From Candidatus Auribacterota bacterium (lineage in GTDB: Bacteria > Auribacterota > Tritonobacteria > UBA1439), in the NCBI GenBank assembly GCA_026392015.1, contig JAPLCW010000177.1, positions 1 to 40,826 of the forward strand: DNA of 40,826 nt. The letters are read 5' to 3'. Positions 29,631 to 38,500 of the stretch are shown here, piece after piece (position 1 is the stretch's first letter; each line of letters starts with the position of its first letter). The translations under genes and the position numbers were made by a program. The notes beneath the pieces are model-generated. The model made no database searches and was not told the DNA's origin. It saw only the letters and a program-made list of their open reading frames with translations.

Positions 29631-30812
29631 CTACTCCATCAAGGCGGTATTTGATACTTCAACAGGGAATGCGCTGTTGACGAACTGTCCGCCCTGATCC
29701 ACGAAGGCTCCCGCAAAAACCCAGCGCGTCCCCGCCATGCCCGACGGTACCGCGAGATTGAAGCTGCCGGAGGTTTGCCCATTTGTCGGGAACACCACGC
29801 CCGTCCAGGCCGGCTTCGCGGTCCGCGGATCGTACAACTGCGTCGCGAGCTTGCTGTCGAAGAGGTAGAGAGTCTTGCTCGAGGAAATCTCGGAAATAGT
29901 GGCCGGCCGGTCAGAAACGGAAGAGCCCTCCGCGGCGGCGAAGTAGATGGCAAACGGCTTGCCCATCAGATCGAAGCGCCTATCCGGATCGACATTCCAC
30001 GTGAGCGTCAGCGGCTCGTCCGCGCGGTACGTGCTCCCGGTTACATGCAGCTCCAGGAAATTGGCCGGTGTGGGATTGACTGTAGGAGTTATTTCCAGGG
30101 GACCAACTGTAGCCGTGGTCATTGGCGTGGGAGTCGGAGTTCCGGTCGGCGACGTGGGTGTGTCCGTAGGCGTCGGTGACAGCAGAGGCGTCTCAGTCGG
30201 TGTCGCGCTGGGCGCAACCGTTGGAGTCTCGGTCGGTGTCTCTGTCGGCGTCACGATAGGCCCAATCGGCTTCGGAATGGAAGTGCCAAATGTAACGCAA
30301 TCGTAATACACAATAACCCCCGTTGGCAACGTATAGAGTGAGTCATCGTCCCCATAGTATGTTGCAGAACCTACCATAGGCGCATTCCACGACCGCACAT
30401 AATATTTTTCGCCTTCTGAAACACCATTCTTTGTCTCGTAGAAGTAGCCGGGCGCGCCCGCACCCGCTTCAGCGGAGATTGTTGCCGTATCCGCAAGCAG
30501 ATCGTCACCGGTGGGATTGCCGATCGCGTCTGGAGGACTTATTGTGTTGTCACCCCCGTCCTTGATAAGCTGTACCAAGTCGCCTACCGGCAGAATGCCA
30601 CCATTCTCATCGGTCATCTGGGTTGTATTACAGTAGTCCATCGACTTCCCGTAAGCGAAAGTCGTCATCGTGCACACACAAATGCCACAAAGGAACAAGC
30701 CCTTCGATAAAAGGGAGATGCTTCCGTGCCTGTCTCTGTACGCACGCCGCATTCTCATGCGGATCTGTTCCATTGATTGAATTATCCCATCGCAATATTC
30801 GTTAATTTTCAT
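29631..30812 (-). CDS. Secreted modular protein: beta domain, Pro-Thr linker, C-terminal beta-sandwich
   Basis: A 393-residue exported protein. A long basic n-region precedes a hydrophobic signal segment (about 36-53). Residues 57-175 are the domain here called beta (GDLVQLIKDGGD..., PTGDDLLADTATI, YYVRSWNAP, YGDDDSLYTLPTG), which occurs twice in the next gene upstream. Residues 184-262 are a Pro-Thr linker. Residues 263-393 form a beta-rich domain (LELHVTGSTYRADEPLTLTW... FNLAVPSGMAGTRWVFAG) that resembles the C-terminal domain of the 450-residue neighbour. GGAGTTGAGGA precedes ATG 30812. It starts 11 bp after the upstream stop, so it is in the same operon. No known function. Confidence 0.75.
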   Translation of the reverse strand: MKINEYCDGIIQSMEQIRMRMRRAYRDRHGSISLLSKGLFLCGICVCTMTTFAYGKSMDYCNTTQMTDENGGILPVGDLVQLIKDGGDNTISPPDAIGNPTGDDLLADTATISAEAGAGAPGYFYETKNGVSEGEKYYVRSWNAPMVGSATYYGDDDSLYTLPTGVIVYYDCVTFGTSIPKPIGPIVTPTETPTETPTVAPSATPTETPLLSPTPTDTPTSPTGTPTPTPMTTATVGPLEITPTVNPTPANFLELHVTGSTYRADEPLTLTWNVDPDRRFDLMGKPFAIYFAAAEGSSVSDRPATISEISSSKTLYLFDSKLATQLYDPRTAKPAWTGVVFPTNGQTSGSFNLAVPSGMAGTRWVFAGAFVDQGGQFVNSAFPVEVSNTALME

Positions 30813-30823
30813 TCCTCAACTCC

Positions 30824-33166
30824 TCAATTAGGCGGCTGGGAATACGGTTTCGCGTAATCCCAAGTCCACTCCGGCGGCGCTGAATTGTCCCTGTTGGTAA
30901 TTATGTACGCCTTCCCGGGCTCTAATCCGAATGATGTCCCCGGATTGATGAACATCCACAGCGATGTAGTCGTTTTATACCACGCTATGTGATCGAATTC
31001 ACCGGTCGAGAGATTAAACTCGTATATCAAATCGGACAGACCGGTGATAGTTGAACCATGGAAACCGCTTCCAATCAGATTGGAATTGCCCAAACTTACC
31101 GGTACGGGGTATCCGGAACCTACATACGTCAATTGAGCCTTGCCCGAAGCCCCCCTGATCGGCAGTGACCGATTTGCCGGGGCCACCTTTCCCACAAACC
31201 AGATATTCTGCGGTGTCGCGAGCGAATTCGTGTAGAGAAAACCTTCGTCCGCCTGGAGAGTGACCGGCTCGGTGTTGCCAAGGGCAACCCAGCCGCTCGC
31301 GCTCTTCCAGAACCTGATAGTAAAATCCTCCGTCGTGGGATCAAATTTGTTGAGCTTGTCGCTCAGTGCCGGTATGGCGGGTGTCCCTGTATGCCCCTGC
31401 CCCCCGAAAACGGCGTTCATTCCCGTGGCATACTGCACAAACGGGAGAGATACAGATGTCAGAGAGTTGGCAGAGCCGGAGCTGTACATCGTTACCTTAT
31501 ATTCACCAACTGTATCAGAGGAATATAGCGATGTGCCGTAGCAGGCTAGCTTATAGTACCTCTGATCAACCGAAGCGGGATGGCTCCCGGTCTGCGAACC
31601 ATCGTCAATCCAAACCGTACTGGTGGCCGTTGCCGTCACATCGGCGATATCCGTGTATGTTCCTGTGAGCGTAGTTGCATAATATACGTCGTAGGCCGCT
31701 CCCGCCTGGCTGTTCCATGTGATTGTGATATTTCCCACCGGCGATGAACTGTTGCTGCGGGTAATGTTCGTTATTACAGGCGGCACGGGCGTCGGTGTGG
31801 GAGTTACAGTCGGTGTCGGCGTCGGTTCGCATATATTCGTAGAAGCGCCGGAACAATCGATATCAATAGGTTCAAGGCCCGTGGCCGGATATATCGGGCT
31901 ATCCCAGTAGCATGTCGCAGCACCAGGATCGCTATCGTTCCATATCCTCACCCATACATAATAGTTCTCTTCCTCATACCAGTAATCGCCCCAGAAGTAA
32001 TCGCCTATTTCCGGCTCACCTGGAAAATGATACGTTGTGGTATTTGCCAAAAGGGCATTCCCGGTCGGCATACCGTTGGAATCAGGAGCAGTAATCGTAT
32101 CATCCGGGCTCCGGATCAATTGAATAAGATCTCCGTCCTGGAGGGGGCTAAGTATCTCATCTGTGCAGTATGATCCATACCACATCACAGTCGTCCGCGG
32201 GACGATGGATGTCGGCGTCACTGTTGGCGTTGATGTCGGCGTCCGGGTCGGCGTGAGCGTCGGAGTGTTCGTCGGCGTGGAGAGCACGACCGGCTTGGAA
32301 TTATTCGTTGAGAAGGAAGACAGGTAATAATCGGGGGGCGCGGACGGCGGCGGATCCAGCTCGTAGACGCCTGTTTCGCCATAGTAGTTTGATGCCGAAA
32401 TGGTGCCGGCATCCCAGGCCCTTATATACACCTCTGCCAAGGCGCGACCTAACATCGCAAATGTGAACTCTCCGGCGCCAACGTTTAACCATCCCTGCTC
32501 ATCAACTCCTACGGCATAATTACCGAAAAGCTCATCATCTCCTCCTATGTAATCAGGATTCGCGGGATTGGGAGGGTCTATCTCACCATTGCTGTAGATT
32601 ACCTGCAAAAGATCGCCCACTTCCAATCTATTGCCCAGATTATCATCCACCTCGCTCGGGGGCTCACACTGATCATCGACGTAAAAGTCGGCCTGTCCCT
32701 TGGCATAGTATGTTCCCGTAGGTGTCGGTGTGACTGTCGGCGTGCGGGTGGGAGTGATGGTCGGGGAAGGCGTCGCAGGGGGGGGGGGAGAAAGATAGAA
32801 GGCGGGGGCAGGATCCGGATCAGTGTTGGTGATGCTGTATGTTAATATCCCCGTGGCCGATGTGGTGATATTGATAAAGCCCACCACCAGCATTTCCCCA
32901 ACGGTCCACGTCGTCGTGAAATTGCCTGCTTCCACCCACCATGAGCCGCCCTCATACCCGCAACCGCCGCTGGCCTCAGTGAGAATCTCACCGGGCCTCA
33001 CCTGTACGAATGCGGTGAAATGTATCTCGCCATCAGAAGGGATACTGTGATCGGAATTATACAGAGAACCCGTGATGATGTGTGGAGTGCCGGCATAGAG
33101 GCAGGTTGGCGTGACAGATGCAAGGGCGACCAGGAGATAAAAACGGAACATTTTAATTCTGATCAT
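30824..33166 (-). CDS. Secreted modular protein with alpha domain, two beta domains and Pro-Thr linkers
   Basis: A 780-residue exported protein with a signal peptide at 1-26 (MFRFYLLVALASVTPTCLYAG core). Modules: alpha domain 27-125 (PHIITGSLYN, DGEIHFTA, GGSWWVEAGNF), linker, beta domain 155-280, linker, beta domain 328-435, short linker, a fibronectin-III-like stretch (about 462-555) and a C-terminal domain of about 215 residues. ATG 33166 gives a standard signal peptide; ATG 33196 would add ten residues. It follows the 450-residue paralogue by about 100 bp and precedes the 393-residue gene by 11 bp. All three look like products of local duplication and shuffling. Function unknown, extracellular. 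Confidence 0.78.
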   Translation of the reverse strand: MIRIKMFRFYLLVALASVTPTCLYAGTPHIITGSLYNSDHSIPSDGEIHFTAFVQVRPGEILTEASGGCGYEGGSWWVEAGNFTTTWTVGEMLVVGFINITTSATGILTYSITNTDPDPAPAFYLSPPPPATPSPTITPTRTPTVTPTPTGTYYAKGQADFYVDDQCEPPSEVDDNLGNRLEVGDLLQVIYSNGEIDPPNPANPDYIGGDDELFGNYAVGVDEQGWLNVGAGEFTFAMLGRALAEVYIRAWDAGTISASNYYGETGVYELDPPPSAPPDYYLSSFSTNNSKPVVLSTPTNTPTLTPTRTPTSTPTVTPTSIVPRTTVMWYGSYCTDEILSPLQDGDLIQLIRSPDDTITAPDSNGMPTGNALLANTTTYHFPGEPEIGDYFWGDYWYEEENYYVWVRIWNDSDPGAATCYWDSPIYPATGLEPIDIDCSGASTNICEPTPTPTVTPTPTPVPPVITNITRSNSSSPVGNITITWNSQAGAAYDVYYATTLTGTYTDIADVTATATSTVWIDDGSQTGSHPASVDQRYYKLACYGTSLYSSDTVGEYKVTMYSSGSANSLTSVSLPFVQYATGMNAVFGGQGHTGTPAIPALSDKLNKFDPTTEDFTIRFWKSASGWVALGNTEPVTLQADEGFLYTNSLATPQNIWFVGKVAPANRSLPIRGASGKAQLTYVGSGYPVPVSLGNSNLIGSGFHGSTITGLSDLIYEFNLSTGEFDHIAWYKTTTSLWMFINPGTSFGLEPGKAYIITNRDNSAPPEWTWDYAKPYSQPPN

Positions 33167-33264
33167 AACTTTATGCGCACCATCTTGTTGCGTCATGCTC
33201 TATACCGGCGGAACGCAACACCGAGTCTATTGGCCCGTAGAGGAGGGCAACGCGACGCCCTGTT

Positions 33265-34617
33265 TTATTGAACCGTCACCGTGACGGTATCGAGCATAAT
33301 GACATGAACGGTCTGAGGCGTGAGTTCCACCGGGCTCGACACAGGCGGTATTGTATTGGCCTGCACCACTACGACATAGAACTTGAATGTGCCCGCGAGC
33401 CCCGAAGAGATGGGGAGCCCATTCAGGATCGTTGCCGAAAGCGGCGCCGTTGCGCTGGGGACATTGAGGGCCGCTGCCTTGATTCCCTGCGAAATATTAC
33501 CGCTGAGTGAAAGTGAATATGTTATCCCATACGACGCCTCTGCAAGGATGTAAAGGTCGAAAGGCTCAGAAATATTCTGCGTCAGGCTGAGCCTCACGGT
33601 AAGAAGATCGCCCGTCTTCAATAATTTCGAATTCACCTGGAGGGCGAGAGGCGGAATGGGGGTGGGCGTGGGCGTCGGCGTATCCACTGCCGGACTTGTC
33701 TCAGTCGGGGTGGACGTGGGTATCTGGACCGCTCCCGTTGTGGCGGTTGGTGTCGGTGTCGGAGTATTTACTATCGGGCTTGTGGCAGTTGGAGTGGATG
33801 TCGGGGTATCTACTATCGGGGTTGTATCGGTTGGGGTGGGTGTCGGAGTATCCACTGACGGGATTGTGGCGGTTGGTGTCGTTGTTGCGCTTGTTAGCTT
33901 TTCCAAATCATGCTGCGTCGGGCCTGAGCCAGGAAACGCAGGGTTGGTGGTGAAGTTCGGTGTCGCAGGAATCTCGTCGGATCCATCCCAAACGGTAAAA
34001 CGAACTTCGTATGCGGATATATTATCGGAATAGACAACCATGTTGTAGCCGAAGCCTAGGATATCATCATAAGAGATAGTTGCGAGTCCCACAATTGTAT
34101 CGTCCGCACGGAATGCCGCGATCTGATCGCCATCAGACAGCGTGTCGAATCCGGTGATATAGCCCCACACGGTTTCCCAGTAATTCGTCTGTGTGGGGGT
34201 CGTCCAGGGCGTGTGAGTGGGCGTGGGAGTGGGAGTGGGGGGGTCGGAAAGATAGCAGTCAGGGGCAGGATCCGGATCAGTGTTGGTGATGCTGTATGTT
34301 AATGTGCCTGTGGCCGATGTGGTGGTATTAAGGAAGTTCATCACCAGCACTTCTCCGACGGTCCACGATGTTGCGAAATTGCCTGCTTCTACCCACCATG
34401 AGCCGCCCTCATATCCGCAACCGTTGATGGTCTCATTGAGTGTGTCCCCGGGCCTCACCTGTATGATTGCAGTGAAATGTATCTCGCCATCAGCGGGGAC
34501 AGTGTCATCAGAATTGTAAAGATCTCCACTGATTATGTGCGGATTACCGGCATAGAGATATCCGGCAGAGGATATAATTGCGACCAATAAATACGCGACG
34601 AATGTTAGTTTTTTCAT
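33265..34617 (-). CDS. Secreted modular protein with alpha domain and tandem Pro-Thr repeat
   Basis: A 450-residue exported protein. Signal peptide 1-24. Residues 25-123 are the alpha domain, highly similar to that of the downstream gene. Then come a short linker, a domain of about 90 residues (WGYITGFDTLSDGDQIAAF ... FTVWDGSDE) of a kind seen in other secreted proteins, and a linker with a 14-residue tandem unit V-D-T-P-T-P-T-P-T-x-T-x-P-I starting at Val255, 269, 283, 297 and 311. A C-terminal beta-rich domain follows (about 325-450). The start ATG 34617 is fixed by the signal peptide and a consensus promoter just upstream. First gene of a probable three-gene operon. Confidence 0.8.
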   Translation of the reverse strand: MKKLTFVAYLLVAIISSAGYLYAGNPHIISGDLYNSDDTVPADGEIHFTAIIQVRPGDTLNETINGCGYEGGSWWVEAGNFATSWTVGEVLVMNFLNTTTSATGTLTYSITNTDPDPAPDCYLSDPPTPTPTPTHTPWTTPTQTNYWETVWGYITGFDTLSDGDQIAAFRADDTIVGLATISYDDILGFGYNMVVYSDNISAYEVRFTVWDGSDEIPATPNFTTNPAFPGSGPTQHDLEKLTSATTTPTATIPSVDTPTPTPTDTTPIVDTPTSTPTATSPIVNTPTPTPTATTGAVQIPTSTPTETSPAVDTPTPTPTPIPPLALQVNSKLLKTGDLLTVRLSLTQNISEPFDLYILAEASYGITYSLSLSGNISQGIKAAALNVPSATAPLSATILNGLPISSGLAGTFKFYVVVVQANTIPPVSSPVELTPQTVHVIMLDTVTVTVQ

Positions 34618-34629
34618 GGAAGTTCTTAT

Positions 34630-34658
34630 AGTATAAACCTTCCTTATAATTATGTCAA
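34630..34658 (-). promoter_or_regulatory. Consensus sigma-70-type promoter for the secreted-protein operon
   Basis: On the - strand: TTGACA (34653-34658), exactly 17 bp spacer, then TATACT (34630-34635). Transcription would start about 5-7 bp before ATG 34617. No Shine-Dalgarno lies in that space, so the message is likely leaderless or nearly so. Confidence 0.75.
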
Positions 34659-34910
34659 TTCCAGTTTCTCTTCGCCAAGGGGCGGCTTTATTCGACATTT
34701 TTTCGGGCTTGATAAATCAAGCTCATACATATATTACACATATAAGGCAGATCAGATGCACATTTGGCAGATAAGACGCACTCCCTGCCATTCCCTTATG
34801 TTTATCTAATAGCAAGAATTATGCCAAAATCAACCTTATCATCATAATTTTGAAAATATTATACAATTGTTTCGTGGGCAAGAGGATATAAAGAGCAAAA
34901 ATTTGCCGAA

Positions 34911-34974
34911 ATAAAGCCCTCCGGCGCGAAAAATCCGTTTTGTATACTTTGTATACACCCCTGGAGGGCTAAAT
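34911..34974. repeat. AGCCCTCC/GGAGGGCT inverted repeat with TATAC direct repeats
   Basis: AAAGCCCTCC and GGAGGGCTAAA pair around about 44 bp. Inside and beside them TTTGTATACTTTGTATACAC and TTGTATACTTTGTTTACAC form a direct repeat. Read on the - strand the right arm is followed by a T-rich run, so a termination role is possible. Confidence 0.45.
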
Positions 34975-35147
34975 TGTATACTTTGTTTACACTTGTGCCA
35001 CGCAAGGAAAATAGGATGATGGACTTGACATAACAAGTAATTAGAGACAATTATGAATACCACGACATATTGATAGTGGAAAGATAAGCGATATGCCGGC
35101 AGGCAAGATGCTTCTGTTGAATCGCCATTTATGAAACAACTATGAGG

Positions 35148-35236
35148 AACCGCGGATTACGCAGATTGAGCGGATTGCAATATTTCACAAGATGTAATCA
35201 ACTTCCCAATCCGCATAATCCGTCCAATCCGCGGTT
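35148..35236. repeat. CCGCGGATT palindromic repeat, long form
   Basis: AACCGCGGATTACGCAGATT at the left pairs with AATCCGTCCAATCCGCGGTT at the right, with about 45 bp between the inner arms. Confidence 0.8.
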
Positions 35237-35301
35237 TAAAGCATTATCAATTGTAGAGTAATTGATGCTGAAGGATTGTATGTGAGTGCCCGCTCTTATT
35301 T

Positions 35302-35541
35302 CTACTTCAGCGTCGCGTCCTTGAGCATTTCCGGATCTTCCGCGGTGAGCTTCTGCTCGGCGACGCAGGAAGTTCCATTGGCTTTGTTTGATAATTCTAT
35401 CTTAATGAGATCCCCGATCTCCCATTTGGTGGGAAAGTTCGCAACGGTGATCTGATACGATCCATCCGCATACTCACAGCCGGGTGATTTTTCAGTCAGG
35501 ACCTCCCCGGGGCGGGAGGCGATATACGCCTTGAAACTCAT
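35302..35541 (-). pseudogene. N-terminally truncated alpha-domain fragment
   Basis: A 79-residue frame (MSFKAYIASRPGEVLTEKSP...) matching the alpha domain from its second strand onward: RPGEVLTEKSPGCEYADGSY, then FPTKWEIGDLIKIELSN. The PH-I-G-LYN opening strand and any signal peptide are missing, and the in-frame codons upstream meet TGA within about 20 bp. It lies 40 bp beyond the stop of the giant protease gene. A relic of a former tandem member is the simplest reading; a standalone expressed domain is less likely because it could not be exported. Confidence 0.65.
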
Positions 35542-35580
35542 GGCGCTCGCCGCACACGCTCACACTTTATCATCCCGGTG

Positions 35581-38500
35581 CTACGGCCAGTATATTTCCG
35601 CGTCCACCGATATGAAATACGGCTCCAATGGCTTGAGATTGAAATTGTTCATCGACCGCCCGCGTATGTGTCCCGACCAGGATTGGGACTCCACGAGCCA
35701 GCGGTACACCACCTTGCAGTGCACGCCGACATCCTGCGCCAGATCCTCCGCCGTCTCAAGGTGGATCATATCTGTCGGCAGCGCAATCCAATTGATGGAC
35801 GTCTTGCCGGGATTGCAGACCATATGATAGGAGGGCAGATTATTAATGATCCCGTTTTGCGTCAATGTCCCCGGGCCGTTCAGGGAGGCAAAATACGGCT
35901 GATACGCCTGGACCGTGAAGTTATTCATCGAGCGGCCCTTGATGTGGCCTGAATAGGACTGAGTCGCCGCGTCCCAGCGATAGAGCACCGTGCAGTTGGG
36001 TATCCGCTGCGCAAACTGCTCGGCAGCGCATTCTCCGTTCCCGTCGAGGATGGAGGACTCCACGAGAGTGACCGCGTTGAGCGAGGTCTTGATAGTTGTC
36101 TTCAGAAGATCGGTTTCTTTTATCTGTCCGTTCAGATAATAAATATCCGGCTCCTCCTGTACCTGGGACTGATCGAGCGTGTACTCCCATGATCCGCTCT
36201 GTCCGTTGTACGTATTAAGGAAGCTGACATGGAGCAGATCCCCCGGCGCCCATCCGTCCACAAAGTTTGCCGTATTGAGCTGCCACACGCCCGAGCTCTG
36301 GCTGTAGCTGCTCTCCGGCGAATCCTCGGTGAGGATATCTGTCGGTCTCCCGACAATGTATGTTTTGAAGATGAGTGTTTCGGGCGCCGAGCCATCCGCG
36401 TTGAAAACCCTTCCTATGAGTGCGTGCGGCTCATGACCTGGAAGGGGCGTAACCGTAGGTGTAGGCGTGATCGTTGGTGGCACAGTGTCTGTTGGTATGG
36501 GTGTCTGCGTCGGTGTGGCTGTCCGTGTTGGTGTCGGCGTTGGCGTGTTTGTCGGCGTGATAGTGGGTGTCCCTGTGGGGGTCGGAGTCATCGTTGGCGT
36601 CTGGCTGGGCGTCGGCGTGGGGGATGCCGTCGGGATACTCGTCGGCGTCGGAGTATATGTGGCAGGCGGAGGAGTCGGCGAGGTAGTGGAAGTGGGGGTT
36701 GGAGTAGGGGTGGACCCCCCGCTGATATGCAGATTAACGTACACGCCGTACGGAAACGGGCTATCATCGGGATCGTTTGAATATACCCAAAGCCGCTCAT
36801 CGTAGTCCCCGGCGCTCATCCCCGATGAGTTTACCGTCAGGCCGACCACTGCCGAACCGGAGGGAGATATGGTTATCGGGTAAGAGGAGGGAGGGTTGAC
36901 CGTCAACCAGCTATCGCCGTCCCTTTTGACGATAGTGCTTATCTGAAGGTCGGCATTCCCGTCGTTGTAAATGGTGAAAGAGGCATTTTCAACGGCAAAA
37001 ACTACATCCGCATAGCCGGTACTGCCGGGTGATACCGTCACAGTCGGGTCGCCGGATGTCGCTGTCTGAAAACTTCCGTCGCCATCAAGATCATGATAGA
37101 ACTGAGCGCTTGTAATGGTACCGTTGCTGCTCGCCGATGAGGAGACATTTAATTTGACGAACAGATTGATATTGCTCAAGTCCGATATGTAAGGTATCCC
37201 GTCGCTGAGATCAACCGCGACGCGCTTGCCATCATTTATGGCAAGATTGGTTCCACCATCTTGTTCTATCGGATAATATGAATTCCAGTTGGGGCTTGAG
37301 GTTGTACCCACTCCCCCGCTATAAGTCAATCGGCCGCGTTGAGAGTGATTGAGGCCGCTGACGGCATAGAGACGAGAACGATAGTTATCCCGATCGTCGT
37401 TGTAATAGGCAACGCCGAAACAGCTGTTGTTGGCTTTAAAGTAATCGTATCCCACCCACATGAATCCAGTGCTCCCCGTTCCCGTGCTGTTATACGTACC
37501 CCAAGAGCCCCAGGAATTGGCGATGAGAAAAGCGCCGTAACGGGTGGTTGATCCATCGTTATAGGATCTGTTGTCGTCATATCCGACAATGGTCATGGCG
37601 TGGCTGCCCTTGTAGGTTTCGCCGGAATGAGAGAAGAGCACGCCGTTCTGGATGCCGCGGCTCGCGTTATTATAGAAGGTCGGGTGCCAATTGGAATAGA
37701 CATCGGTCTGTGTCGCGGCAACCTGACCGTTGGCCAGGAGCTGCTTTATTGCGGCAACACCTGAATCTGACGTGCCGCTGATCGTGTTTACTTGTTGAGT
37801 CCTCCTCCTGAACGCTTCAATCCAGGCGGCCTCGGAAGGCCATGTAGTGTAATCGCTTTGCGAGTAAGGCATCAGGTTCCAGCTACAGCATCCCACATCG
37901 TTAGTACGCGCGACAACATACTGTGTATACGAGCCGTTGTCCTGACCCCCGTTAACAAGGTTATACATGAAGGCGGGGCTGTTAATCTGGTCGTTGTCTC
38001 CCCCGGAAACATTCAGATTCTCATCCCTGGCTTGAGTATACGTATTGAGGTAGTAGCAGGATGCCCATGCCGTGCACGACCCCTGACCACCCTGGCTTCT
38101 TATCGGGGGAAAATATTGAGATATGGTGTTGTCCACCGCGGCCGGGACGGTCTCTTGCCCCTGCAGGATCGCCCTTTCGATGGAGAGTTCGGCAGGGGAT
38201 ACATGGTCGATTTCGACAACCCTGCCTGAAAGATAGTCGATCTCCGCCTGAGTGGGCGGGCGACAGCCCATCCCCGGTTCTTCTCCGGGTTCTGTTGTCT
38301 GTGCGCCCTGGTCAGAGGGTGGAATGAATGGTTCTATCCCAATGACACCTTGCAGCCCGGCCAGCGTCTGCACTTCTTCCTGATATAGCGCCGCCAACAG
38401 TTTACCCTCCGGCGCCAAAGTCAGGATACTACCGCCTGCGGATTCAATGGACTCCCGCAGGGAAGCGAGATCGGCATCGCCGTCAATCTCAACCCAGACA

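Larger units (their letters stand above)
34618..35301. other. 684-bp gap with promoter, inverted repeats and a CCGCGGATT palindrome
   Basis: Next to the 450-residue gene is a sigma-70-type promoter (34630-34658). 34911-34974 is an AGCCCTCC inverted repeat, and 35148-35236 a CCGCGGATT palindrome. The stretch 34690-34905 is AT-rich with no gene that I can support. Confidence 0.7.

Noticed and set aside
36455..36715. GGTGTCGGCGT-type repeats as a CRISPR or satellite array
   Set aside because: They are in frame and encode Pro-Thr linkers; there are no uniform repeat-spacer units.
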